The notes: generated by a model not told the origin, from the sequence alone. Positions 1 to 5,960 are shown, counted from the stretch's first letter. The stretch: DNA of 8,591 bases from Verrucomicrobiota bacterium (GCA_009885275.1 VFKY01000406.1:1-8591); one strand, 5' to 3'. Made by a program: numbers and translations.

Positions 1-159
1 CCCCAATCTCATGCTTACCTGATCGGTGATGAGAGCGGGATCAAGCGTTTCGACTTCCGCACTGTTAATGAAGATGAGATCGGCTCGCTCACGGGCCTTG
101 CCACATCCCAAAAGGAGTAGAACCGAGCATAAAAAAGAGATGCGGCACAGGTCACGCAT
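1..159 (-). CDS. Oligopeptide ABC transporter substrate-binding lipoprotein, 5' part only
   Basis: Only the first 53 codons are in the window; the gene continues past the left edge. The N-terminus is a lipoprotein signal: Arg at residues 2 and 6, a hydrophobic stretch with LLLLGC at its end, and the lipidated Cys at residue 19. After it comes ADLIFINSAEVETLDPALIT, which matches the start of family 5 (OppA/DppA-type) solute-binding proteins, where 'E-T-L-D-P' is the conserved opening. The expected role is capture of peptides in the periplasm for an ABC importer. The ATG directly abuts AGGAG with no spacer, which is too close for a normal ribosome site. TATATT lies just upstream (165-170), so a leaderless start or a non-ATG start further in (CTG at codon 4) are alternatives. 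An in-frame TAG lies one codon before the ATG. The gene follows secG by 36 bases on the same strand. Confidence 0.8.
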   Translation of the reverse strand, partial: MRDLCRISFLCSVLLLLGCGKARERADLIFINSAEVETLDPALITDQVSMRLG

Positions 160-195
160 CTCCTAATATATAATGCTCTCGTTAAATTGCGCGGA

Positions 196-759
196 TCAAT
201 TTCCAGTCTTTGGAGCCGGGGCCGGTGTCGCTGCCGCCGCTGGTGTTGTAGCAGGGACTACGGGAGCGGGAGGAGGAGTGGGAGCAGATCCGGGGACAGG
301 AGCTGGCGGGGTAAGTGTAGGAGACTTTGATTCCGGTGCTGGGGTAGAGGCGGGGGCTTCTGGTGTCGCTGCTTTTTCAGCAGGCTTCTTAGCCTTATCA
401 GCTATGAGTGCTTCTAATGTTTCTGTGATATTCTTGGGCATATTTGCCGGAGTAGTAGCCGCAGGAAGCGCTTTTTTATCCGCTTCATCGACCAGCTTAG
501 GAAGAGAACCTTTCCTTTTATCTTGGTGTGCTACCGTGATGGCTAGGAAAAATGTCAGAGCAAAGAAGGTAATGCCGAGCCAGGTGGTGCCTTTTTGGAG
601 GACGTTCGTGGTTTGCGCACCAAACATTTGGTCAGTCATGCCAGAACCAAAGGCTGCTCCCAAGCCTTCTTGGCGAGGGCGTTGCATGAGCACGATGAGA
701 ATGAGGAGGAGACAGACAAGCGTCTCCAGCACCATGAGAAATCCGATTACAATATCCAT
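196..759 (-). CDS. secG: Preprotein translocase subunit SecG with long Ala/Pro-rich tail
   Basis: SecG is the small accessory subunit of the SecYEG channel and helps SecA-driven export across the inner membrane. The first 80 residues are a standard SecG: transmembrane helix 1 at about 2-25, the conserved cytoplasmic loop with QRPRQEGLGAAFGSG (residues 26-40) and a TDQMFG motif, and transmembrane helix 2 at about 58-78. Typical SecG proteins end soon after; this one is 187 residues. Residues 80-125 are charged. From about 130 to the end the chain is almost entirely Ala, Pro, Thr and Ser, likely disordered. Such tails are seen in several phyla, so this is not proof of a new function. There is no Shine-Dalgarno before the ATG. 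The 143 bases upstream hold no clear gene on this strand. tpiA, a frequent partner of secG, is not adjacent here. Confidence 0.93.
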   Translation of the reverse strand: MDIVIGFLMVLETLVCLLLILIVLMQRPRQEGLGAAFGSGMTDQMFGAQTTNVLQKGTTWLGITFFALTFFLAITVAHQDKRKGSLPKLVDEADKKALPAATTPANMPKNITETLEALIADKAKKPAEKAATPEAPASTPAPESKSPTLTPPAPVPGSAPTPPPAPVVPATTPAAAATPAPAPKTGN

Positions 760-902
760 AAGGGGCGGTGATTATGGCACATGATGCGAAGGGCACAAGG
801 GATAAGCCTAAAAAGGTGCAAGCAATAGGTGTGAGGATACCAGAAGAAAAGATTAGAGATTATCGCGAATTCATCGCTAAGGTAAGCTTTTTACTAGGCT
901 TA

Positions 903-1766
903 CTAGGGAACAGACATGGCGGTAGCCATTTTTTTTCGCAACGATACTTGCTCCTCAGTAATCTTTGCTATTTGAGCATTGATTGTTTGAATATTTTGAT
1001 CCGCTTGTGCGGCTTGAGCTTTCATTGTATAGGTAGGTCGCCCTGCGCGTTGTGCGTCTGATGCTTGAGATCTATAGGAGGTTGCAAGATTTGACCATTC
1101 AAACTTTGATTTTTCCAATTGCGCAATTTTTTGATCAAGGGCATCAAGATCGATTTGATAGTGGCTTGCTGGAGTGCCGCTTTTAGGTGGGGCGGTGGCA
1201 CTAGAGGCGGGCGCGATCGGACTCAAAACAGCATCGGTGGACAGAATAATAATGGGCTCCATTCCATATCGAAACCTCGCTTTCAATTCTTCAGGTAAGT
1301 CTTTACCCTCAATTTTGATTAGACCGTTGCTGTGACTTAAGGAAACGGTCGTCTCCGTAATTTTTTGAATTTTCACTTCCTGTAAAACTTGCCCGCTATT
1401 CAATTTTAAAGAAGCCAATTCCATGCCTTCTGAACTGGCTCGAACTTGATGAACCAAGTCCAAATAATCCTTGAGAAGCTTTTTTCTAGTATCCTCCAAT
1501 TCAGTAATCTTATTAATCAACAACTGCTTGTCTTTAGTGAAATTATTGAAGTTGTCCGCTTCTTGTTGCAGGGTGCTAAGCTGCTTTTTTGTGGTATCGA
1601 GGAGTGTTTTTCTGGCATCGAGACCTTTTATGTTTGACTCCAAGAACGAAGCGATCTCTCTAAGTTCACTACGCTTGGAATCAAGCTTGCCTGAATAGCT
1701 TATGTAGCCCGCAAAACATACTATGAGTAAGAATGCGCCCAATAACCCTATGACTCGTGCTTCCAT
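903..1766 (-). CDS. Membrane-anchored coiled-coil protein, function unknown
   Basis: I do not recognise a characterised family for this 287-residue protein. It has one N-terminal membrane segment (about residues 5-24) and no signal-peptidase site that I can identify. A long heptad-rich helix follows (about 28-110). A compact module at 117-168 runs KLNSGQVLQEVKIQKITETT and then HSNG, KI and DLPEELKARF. It resembles the short beta-rich 'S-G-x-x-x-x-x-V-x-I...H-x-x-G-x-x-K-I' module common in Verrucomicrobia and Planctomycetes proteins. A Ser/Ala/Pro linker (about 180-203) leads to a second coiled coil (205-280). The likely topology is anchored in the inner membrane with the rest in the periplasm. 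It lies 17 bases after the lipoprotein gene, so the two are probably co-transcribed. Base composition is AT-richer than the flanking housekeeping genes. There is no Shine-Dalgarno before the ATG. Confidence 0.8.
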   Translation of the reverse strand: MEARVIGLLGAFLLIVCFAGYISYSGKLDSKRSELREIASFLESNIKGLDARKTLLDTTKKQLSTLQQEADNFNNFTKDKQLLINKITELEDTRKKLLKDYLDLVHQVRASSEGMELASLKLNSGQVLQEVKIQKITETTVSLSHSNGLIKIEGKDLPEELKARFRYGMEPIIILSTDAVLSPIAPASSATAPPKSGTPASHYQIDLDALDQKIAQLEKSKFEWSNLATSYRSQASDAQRAGRPTYTMKAQAAQADQNIQTINAQIAKITEEQVSLRKKMATAMSVP

Positions 1767-1783
1767 AAATAATAATGGTGAAA

Positions 1784-2155
1784 TTACGCAGTGATTTTTT
1801 TATACTCTTCCATGTCCTGTTGCAGTCGCTGGACATTCTTTTCCAACATTTTTTTACGCTCATTCAAAGCATTCAACTCAACTTCAAGTTTTCTCGCTCT
1901 TTCATCAAAGGTGGATGCCCCAGCATTTTTAGCTTGTTGAGTCCTTAAGAGAACCAAGGTTTTTGTGCACAGATCATACTCCTCGTTCGCTGTGTTCAAT
2001 TGAATTCTATAAGCATCAGCCTCCTGCCGCGTCTTGTTGATCTCGGACTCAAGACGCTTATCTTCCTTACAGCTTGGTAAGGCAAGGATACAGAGAGTTG
2101 ACACCGTGAGCTTTACTAGAAACGATTTCGAAAAGTAGCGTGCAAATTTTGACAT
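1784..2155 (-). CDS. Small coiled-coil lipoprotein, function unknown
   Basis: This 123-residue protein has a clear lipoprotein signal: Lys and Arg in the n-region (K3, R6, K10, K15), a hydrophobic core VSTLCILAL, and the lipobox LPSC with the acylated Cys at residue 29. The residue after Cys is Lys rather than Asp, so outer-membrane sorting is expected by the E. coli rule. Almost all of the mature part (about 33-120) is highly charged and heptad-like, predicted to be one long helix or coiled coil, with ARKLEVELNALNERKKMLEK as a typical stretch. It has no catalytic motif. It resembles Lpp- or YbgF-type coiled-coil envelope proteins only in architecture. It is the first gene of a two-gene unit, and the next gene also encodes a membrane-tethered coiled coil. 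Upstream are two perfect dyads and a possible promoter very close to the ATG, with no Shine-Dalgarno. Confidence 0.8.
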   Translation of the reverse strand: MSKFARYFSKSFLVKLTVSTLCILALPSCKEDKRLESEINKTRQEADAYRIQLNTANEEYDLCTKTLVLLRTQQAKNAGASTFDERARKLEVELNALNERKKMLEKNVQRLQQDMEEYKKITA

Positions 2156-2166
2156 ATCTGATAGCT

Positions 2167-2194
2167 ATTTTGTTAGCGTTGCTCAATTAGTCAA
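2167..2194 (-). promoter_or_regulatory. Candidate promoter of the lipoprotein/coiled-coil unit
   Basis: On the minus strand TTGACT (2194-2189) lies 16 bases before CAAAAT (2172-2167). The -35 matches 5 of 6 and the -10 matches 4 of 6 of the sigma-70 consensus. Transcription would begin near 2160, about 5 bases before the ATG at 2155, so the message would be nearly leaderless. That fits the absence of a Shine-Dalgarno. The -10 is weak, so this is a tentative call. Confidence 0.35.
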
Positions 2195-2197
2195 CGC
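2176..2197. promoter_or_regulatory. Inverted repeat, possible operator over the -35 region
   Basis: The arms GCGTTG (2176-2181) and CAACGC (2192-2197) are perfect complements separated by 10 bases. The centres of the two arms are 16 bases apart. The right arm overlaps the proposed minus-strand -35 box (2189-2194), a position where a bound dimer would block RNA polymerase. As RNA it would be only a 6-bp stem with no T-run, so a terminator is less likely. Confidence 0.4.
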
Positions 2198-2199
2198 AA

Positions 2200-2213
2200 A
2201 ATGACGCGTCATT
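2200..2213. promoter_or_regulatory. Perfect 14-bp palindrome AATGACGCGTCATT
   Basis: AATGACG is followed directly by its reverse complement CGTCATT, with no spacer. It lies just upstream of the inverted repeat at 2176-2197 and 6 bases behind the proposed -35 of the lipoprotein gene. On the plus strand it lies just upstream of the CTGACA/TATAAT pair. A symmetric gap-free site of this length in an AT-rich intergenic stretch suggests a dimeric transcription factor site. I do not recognise the regulator. Confidence 0.45.
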
Positions 2214-2218
2214 GAAAT

Positions 2219-2246
2219 CTGACAGAAGCTTTTCAAGTCGTATAAT
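2219..2246 (+). promoter_or_regulatory. Plus-strand sigma-70-like promoter with no sense gene downstream
   Basis: CTGACA (2219-2224) is followed after 16 bases by a perfect TATAAT (2241-2246), an 11 of 12 consensus match and the best promoter-like pair I see outside the toxin-antitoxin region. The predicted start is near 2253. No plausible plus-strand gene follows; the transcript would run antisense into the methyltransferase gene at 2303-2872. Only the tiny frame ATG-CCA-AAT-TAA begins nearby. It could drive an antisense or small RNA, or be chance in AT-rich DNA. Confidence 0.4.
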
Positions 2247-2302
2247 TAATCAAGAGGGAAGAGTTGAGGTAATGCCAAATTAATGGTTGGATGTTGCCAC
2301 CC

Positions 2303-2872
2303 TCACCGCTTTTTCACCTGCCGCTGCCTTATCGCTTCAAAAAGACACACGCCGGTGGCAACGGATACATTGAGGCAATCCACGGCGCCACTCATGGGGA
2401 TTTTCACTAAAAAGTCACAACGTTCAGATGTTAGGCGTCTGATGCCTTCCCCCTCTGCCCCCATGACGATGCCGATGCCGCCTTTCATATCGACATCGTA
2501 AAGCGATTGCGTGGCTTCATCTGCGGTGCCGACAAACCAGATGCCCATCTCTTTGAGATCATCCATGGCCCGAGATAAATTGGTAACACGGACGATGGGC
2601 ACGCTCTCTGCCCCACCGCAGGCGATACGTCTTACGGTCTCTGTAATAGGGGCGCTTTTATCTCTCGGAATGACCACTAGGTCGCATCCTGCCGCAGCAG
2701 CGGTACGCAGGCAGGCGCCGAGGTTATGGGGATCTTGGATACAGTCCAACACTAGGATCAGGGGACTAGCTTTTCCTTTGAGTAGATCGGCCATGTTTCC
2801 TTCATTGAGAAATGAAACAGGGGCATCGGTGTTCGAGTGCTTGTTGGAGCGGGCTAGGTTATCGTTTCGCAT
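2303..2872 (-). CDS. TrmH/SpoU-family RNA 2'-O-ribose methyltransferase, RlmB-like, catalytic domain only
   Basis: The protein is a SPOUT-class enzyme that should methylate the 2'-OH of a ribose in RNA using S-adenosylmethionine. All three family motifs are present: motif 1 [12 protein letters not shown] (47-58, with N50 and R56), motif 2 [14 protein letters not shown] (135-148, with E142), and motif 3 [15 protein letters not shown] (158-172, with N168) forming the knotted cofactor site. The sequence from residue 37 onward is close to E. coli RlmB, the enzyme for G2251 of 23S rRNA; shared stretches include IWFVGTA and VRVTNL. E. coli RlmB is about 243 residues; this one is 189 and lacks the N-terminal L30e-like RNA-binding domain. 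The start is fixed because in-frame tandem TAA codons, which end lpxK, lie seven codons upstream. It follows lpxK by 21 bases and has no Shine-Dalgarno. The exact RNA target is uncertain because of the missing domain. Confidence 0.88.
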   Translation of the reverse strand: MRNDNLARSNKHSNTDAPVSFLNEGNMADLLKGKASPLILVLDCIQDPHNLGACLRTAAAAGCDLVVIPRDKSAPITETVRRIACGGAESVPIVRVTNLSRAMDDLKEMGIWFVGTADEATQSLYDVDMKGGIGIVMGAEGEGIRRLTSERCDFLVKIPMSGAVDCLNVSVATGVCLFEAIRQRQVKKR

Positions 2873-2893
2873 AGTTTTCTTATTTTGATATTA

Positions 2894-4129
2894 TTACTCC
2901 TCCATCGCTGAGACGACAAACTCGGAACCATACACGGGTTTTGGCACCTCCCGTGGTTCGCAGAGGATTCGGATCATGCGGTTAAAAGTTTCCTTACCGC
3001 TGACAATCTCAATTTCAACCCGGAGAAAATAGATGGGCACATCGGCCACGGGGATAATAGGGAATCGCACAAAGTCTTTCTCGGTGGTCACAATCATGTC
3101 CACATCCCGTTTTTCACAGCGCAAAACAAAGTCAGCGATATCTTTTGCCGTAAAGCGGTGGTGATCAGCATAGCGTCGGGTTGCATCCACGCGCGCCCCC
3201 AGTTTTTTTAAGCCGCTTTCGAAACTCTCAGGTACCGCAATGCCGCTGACTGCACCGACATGCGCCCCGTAGAGCTTTTCCAGTGACACTCGCTCACGTG
3301 TATGGATGTTCTCCAGATACTTGGCGTTATGACGACATTCGATGATTTCTGCCACGCGATTATGCTTACGCATTTCCTTAATGAGCGCGGTATTATCTGA
3401 GCCATCGCACTTTGTAAGAAAAATATAACTCGCGCGGTTGAGGTGTCGTGGCGACTCCCGCAGTGTGCCTCGAGGCAGAAGGAATCCATTGCCCCACGGT
3501 TGGGTGCGATCGATCAGAACCATGTCGAGTCGATGTTTTAAGCGGATATACTGCAATCCATCATCGAGGAGGAGGACGTCCGCTCCAAGTTTTTCGATAG
3601 CATACAGTCCTGCCTTGATGCGGTCCTTGTCCACCACGACTGGAATACCGGGCAAATTATTTGCTAACATGAAGGGCTCATCACCAGCGACGTAGCTATC
3701 GAGCAACACATTCTTTCCATCGCTGACGACACGCGGAGGATTCTGAGGAAGTGTCTCCCCGCGAATTTTAGCGAGCCATTTACGCCAAAAACGCACCCGT
3801 TTCTGGCGTTTGCTTTTATAGCCACGACTTAAAACGGCCACATTCCGGCCTTCTTTTTGAATGGCCCGAGCCAGCAGTTCTACCACGGGAGTTTTACCGG
3901 TGCCGCCTACGGTAAGGTTGCCGATACTGATAACGGGCACCCCTAGATGATGATCACGAATAAATCGCTCACGATAGAGCTTCAACCTCAACGCCACCAG
4001 CCCGGCATAAATCCAGGAAAGCCCATGCAGAAAAAAGCGGGCCATACTTTCTTTAAGGCCCGGCTTGTCGTGCAAAATAACCTCGACGGCCCATTGCTCC
4101 AGTTCTTCAAGCCGGTCTTTAATATCCAT
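2894..4129 (-). CDS. lpxK: Tetraacyldisaccharide 4'-kinase LpxK (lipid A synthesis)
   Basis: LpxK phosphorylates the 4' position of the lipid A disaccharide precursor at the inner face of the cytoplasmic membrane, using ATP. With the ATG at 4129 the protein is 411 residues. Features in order: an amphipathic or membrane-associated N-terminal helix (about 27-53), the P-loop GNLTVGGTGKTP (70-81), SRGYKSK (101-107), VAGDEP (147-152), the DDGLQ motif (189-193), LLPRGTLRE (217-225), DHH (322-324) and TTEKD (348-352). All are LpxK signatures. A basic insert at about 108-130 between SRGY and RVVSDG lengthens it beyond the usual 310-340 residues of proteobacterial LpxK; similar inserts occur in Verrucomicrobia as I recall. 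A TTG eight codons earlier (4153) is an alternative start, but the ATG fits better with the family N-terminus. The gene ends in tandem TAA TAA and is in the same reading phase as the methyltransferase after it. Confidence 0.95.
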   Translation of the reverse strand: MDIKDRLEELEQWAVEVILHDKPGLKESMARFFLHGLSWIYAGLVALRLKLYRERFIRDHHLGVPVISIGNLTVGGTGKTPVVELLARAIQKEGRNVAVLSRGYKSKRQKRVRFWRKWLAKIRGETLPQNPPRVVSDGKNVLLDSYVAGDEPFMLANNLPGIPVVVDKDRIKAGLYAIEKLGADVLLLDDGLQYIRLKHRLDMVLIDRTQPWGNGFLLPRGTLRESPRHLNRASYIFLTKCDGSDNTALIKEMRKHNRVAEIIECRHNAKYLENIHTRERVSLEKLYGAHVGAVSGIAVPESFESGLKKLGARVDATRRYADHHRFTAKDIADFVLRCEKRDVDMIVTTEKDFVRFPIIPVADVPIYFLRVEIEIVSGKETFNRMIRILCEPREVPKPVYGSEFVVSAMEE

Positions 4130-4374
4130 GCTCAGGCGATGATAGAGGCGCAAGTAGGGTTGGTGACTCTTGCATTAAGCTGCTCTGCGTGATCATAGGT
4201 GCCGAAGCAATCCGTTCCTTTGTTGGCGGAAAATACAGGCGGAAAGGTGATGGAGGTCAGTGGCACAGTGGGAGGAAACACGGAAAAGTTAGCAAGGCAA
4301 CTAGGTTACAGGTGAAAAAGGGCCACTACAACGCTGCTTCATTGCCATCTGCACACCGTGTGCTAAACAATGCG

Positions 4375-5163
4375 ATGCCCCGCCCCGACCAACGTGCCAA
4401 AGATCAGCTTCGTGACATCACCTTCCAACTCGACATCGCCCCTCATGCCACCGGCTCGGTGTTGATCGGCTTTGGCAACACTCGCGTCATTTGTGCGGCG
4501 ACCATTCAGGAAGAAGTGCCGCGCTGGATGAAGGCGCAGGGCGTCAAAGGCGGCTGGCTTACGGCGGAATATTCCATGCTTCCCTATTCGACGCTTGATC
4601 GTAAAGACCGCGACATCAGTAAAGGCAAGCTCGACGGACGTAGTCAGGAAATCCAACGCCTCATCGGACGTAGCTTGCGAGCCGTGGTGGACCTTCAGAA
4701 GCTCGGTGCCCGCACCTTGTGGATTGATTGCGATGTGTTGCAAGCCGACGGTGGAACCCGCACCGCCTCTATTACCGGTGCCTGTGTCGCCACCGCTATC
4801 GCTTTCAATCGCCTCATGGAAAAAGGTCTCATCCATCAGCAACCCCTGAAGCGTCAAGTTTCCGCTGTCAGTGTCGGCATCCATAACAACGAGGCGCTGC
4901 TCGATCTTTGCTATACGGAAGACCGGGATGCTGATGTGGACTGTAATATCGTCATGACCGAGGACGGCCAGTTCGTGGAGATTCAGGGCAGTGGCGAGGA
5001 AGCCACCTTTAGTGAATCACAGATGAACGCCATGCTTGTACTCGGCAGAAAAGGCGTCGCCGAACTTTGTAAACTTCAGAAGGAAGTCATCGACAATGCC
5101 ATGAAACCCGTGGCGGCTCCGAAGGAGAAGGTCCTCAGCTTGGCCGACGCTTTTAAGAGCTAG
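4375..5163 (+). CDS. rph: Ribonuclease PH
   Basis: RNase PH is a phosphate-dependent 3'-to-5' exonuclease that trims the 3' ends of tRNA precursors and works as a hexamer of dimers. The 262-residue product carries the family signatures: RPDQRAKDQLR at the start, GNTRVICAA (34-42), WLTAEYSMLP (61-70), GRSQEIQRLIGRSLRAVVDL (88-107), DCDVLQADGGTRTASITGA (118-136, with the phosphate-binding GTR at 127-129), and DLCYTEDRDADVDCNIVMTE with acidic residues D183 and D189. The frame stays open 62 codons further upstream to 4189, but that part shows no resemblance to RNase PH, and the family begins at M-x-R-P-D. I therefore chose ATG 4375. A tail of about 20 residues (243-262) is longer than in E. coli. 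There is no Shine-Dalgarno. The gene is divergent from lpxK across 245 bases in which I see no convincing promoter. A strong hairpin follows the stop. Confidence 0.95.
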   Translation: MPRPDQRAKDQLRDITFQLDIAPHATGSVLIGFGNTRVICAATIQEEVPRWMKAQGVKGGWLTAEYSMLPYSTLDRKDRDISKGKLDGRSQEIQRLIGRSLRAVVDLQKLGARTLWIDCDVLQADGGTRTASITGACVATAIAFNRLMEKGLIHQQPLKRQVSAVSVGIHNNEALLDLCYTEDRDADVDCNIVMTEDGQFVEIQGSGEEATFSESQMNAMLVLGRKGVAELCKLQKEVIDNAMKPVAAPKEKVLSLADAFKS

Positions 5164-5197
5164 AGCAGCGAGCGATCGCTATTTTGAGACCGGGAAT

Positions 5198-5234
5198 CCG
5201 AACGGGTGAGGGAAAATCATCCGTTTGGTCCTTT
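5198..5234 (+). terminator. Rho-independent-like terminator of rph
   Basis: The left arm CCGAACGGGTGA (5198-5209) pairs along all 12 positions with TCATCCGTTTGG (5217-5228), using two G-U pairs, with a 7-base loop GGGAAAA. The stem begins 34 bases after the rph stop codon and is followed by a short T-rich stretch TCCTTT. The T-run is imperfect, but the long stem makes termination likely, so the next gene (5278) is probably transcribed separately. Confidence 0.7.
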
Positions 5235-5277
5235 ATCTGCTTTCATGTGCTAGGCGCATTGACGCTTTAGCATCATC

Positions 5278-5838
5278 ATGGAGAACAGATTTTACACCTT
5301 TGTTGGTGGCAACACCGGCCCCTGGAGCATCACAGGTGTTCAGCCCGTGATCGGACCATCGCTGGAGATGGCCCCCTGTCTCGACATTCTGAATGCCAAC
5401 CTGCAGGAGGTTCCGCCCGGTGCGCAATGGTTTCTGCGTGGCGTCACCAGCAACCAGCGGTATGTCACCCGACCCGAGCAGGCTTCGCTGGTCGCGATTC
5501 AGGAATCGTTGGGACGAGCGGCAGCGACCTGTGCGGCGCTGATCCCCATCACCAAGAATGCAACTTGGTGGGCGCTGACGCAGGACGAGCGGCGGGAAAT
5601 CTTTGAAGCGAGATCCTCTCACATCGCCACCGGGCTGCGCTATCTGCCCGCTATTGCGCGCCGACTCCATCACAGTCGGGATCTGGGCGAACCATTCGAC
5701 TTTCTCACCTGGTTCGAGTACGCCCCTTCTGATTCAGAGGCTTTCGAAGAATTGGTGGCAGCTCTGCGCGCCACCGAGGAGTGGAACTATGTCGAACGCG
5801 AAGTCGATATCCGGCTTGTCCGGAAGGATCGGGTTTAG
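5278..5838 (+). CDS. Chlorite dismutase-family heme protein, short (lineage II-like)
   Basis: The 186-residue product belongs to the chlorite dismutase/HemQ superfamily, whose members bind heme b in a ferredoxin-like fold. The diagnostic part is residues 96-180: TWWALTQDERREIFEARSSH, then GLRYLPAIARRLHHSRDLG, FDFLTWFEY, and EEWNYVEREVDIRL at the end. H115 fits the proximal heme ligand. R128, thirteen residues later, fits the distal Arg needed for chlorite decomposition; HemQ proteins have Gln there instead. E168 fits the Glu that hydrogen-bonds the proximal His. From memory the short Nitrobacter enzyme has H114, R127 and E167, so size and spacing agree with the short, dimeric type. The true substrate cannot be told from sequence: chlorite detoxification, peroxidase activity or a heme role are all possible. 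No Shine-Dalgarno is visible. The gene stands alone after the rph terminator, and its stop overlaps the end of a small minus-strand ORF. Confidence 0.85.
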   Translation: MENRFYTFVGGNTGPWSITGVQPVIGPSLEMAPCLDILNANLQEVPPGAQWFLRGVTSNQRYVTRPEQASLVAIQESLGRAAATCAALIPITKNATWWALTQDERREIFEARSSHIATGLRYLPAIARRLHHSRDLGEPFDFLTWFEYAPSDSEAFEELVAALRATEEWNYVEREVDIRLVRKDRV

Positions 5839-5951
5839 CTGAGAAACTTGCCAATTCCGTCCTTGAGGAGAGTGGCTAGGTTGCCCTCCACATTGTGATT
5901 GGCATCGACCTGCTTGTCTGGGCAAAAATACTCTCTTGGCTTGAGCCGCAT
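5835..5951 (-). CDS. Small ORF of 38 codons, possible gene or gene remnant
   Basis: On the minus strand an ATG at 5951 opens a frame of 38 residues that ends at a TAA overlapping the chlorite-dismutase stop by 4 bases, tail to tail. The peptide begins MRLKPREYFCPDKQVDANHN, continues with VEGNLATLLKDG and ends IGKFLS. Its composition is balanced and protein-like, and about two thirds of its codons end in G or C, as in a translated gene of this genome. I do not recognise the family. It has no Shine-Dalgarno, and its start lies inside the toxin-antitoxin operator, so expression is doubtful. It may be the surviving C-terminal end of an older gene cut off by arrival of the toxin-antitoxin pair, with the ATG present by chance. 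Confidence 0.4.
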   Translation of the reverse strand: MRLKPREYFCPDKQVDANHNVEGNLATLLKDGIGKFLS

Positions 5952-5960
5952 AGAGAGTAT
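5928..5960. promoter_or_regulatory. Inverted repeat, probable autoregulatory operator of the toxin-antitoxin pair
   Basis: The arms ATACTCTCT (5928-5936) and AGAGAGTAT (5952-5960) are perfect 9-base complements separated by 15 bases. The left arm touches the -35 and the right arm overlaps the first half of the -10. Type II antitoxins usually repress their own promoter by binding such dyads, so this is the expected operator. It also covers the start of the small minus-strand ORF. Confidence 0.6.

Noticed and set aside
876..897. GTAAGC/GCTTAC short stem after the coiled-coil gene
   Set aside because: A 6-bp stem with a 10-base loop and no T-run on the minus strand is not a credible terminator.
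4290..4345. A purine-rich stretch before rph reminiscent of RNase P RNA or a riboswitch
   Set aside because: I could not find the conserved core of RNase P RNA or any riboswitch consensus, and no long stem forms by eye.
4189..4374. A 62-codon N-terminal extension of RNase PH
   Set aside because: The frame is open, but the sequence has no RNase PH similarity and the family starts at the M-x-R-P-D motif at 4375. The stretch looks like an untranslated divergent intergenic region.
5171..5180. AGCGATCGCT palindrome after rph, containing the HIP1 octamer GCGATCGC
   Set aside because: HIP1 is a cyanobacterial signature. I noticed only one further copy, inside typA, and the rest of the window does not look cyanobacterial. 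The real terminator is the hairpin at 5198-5228.
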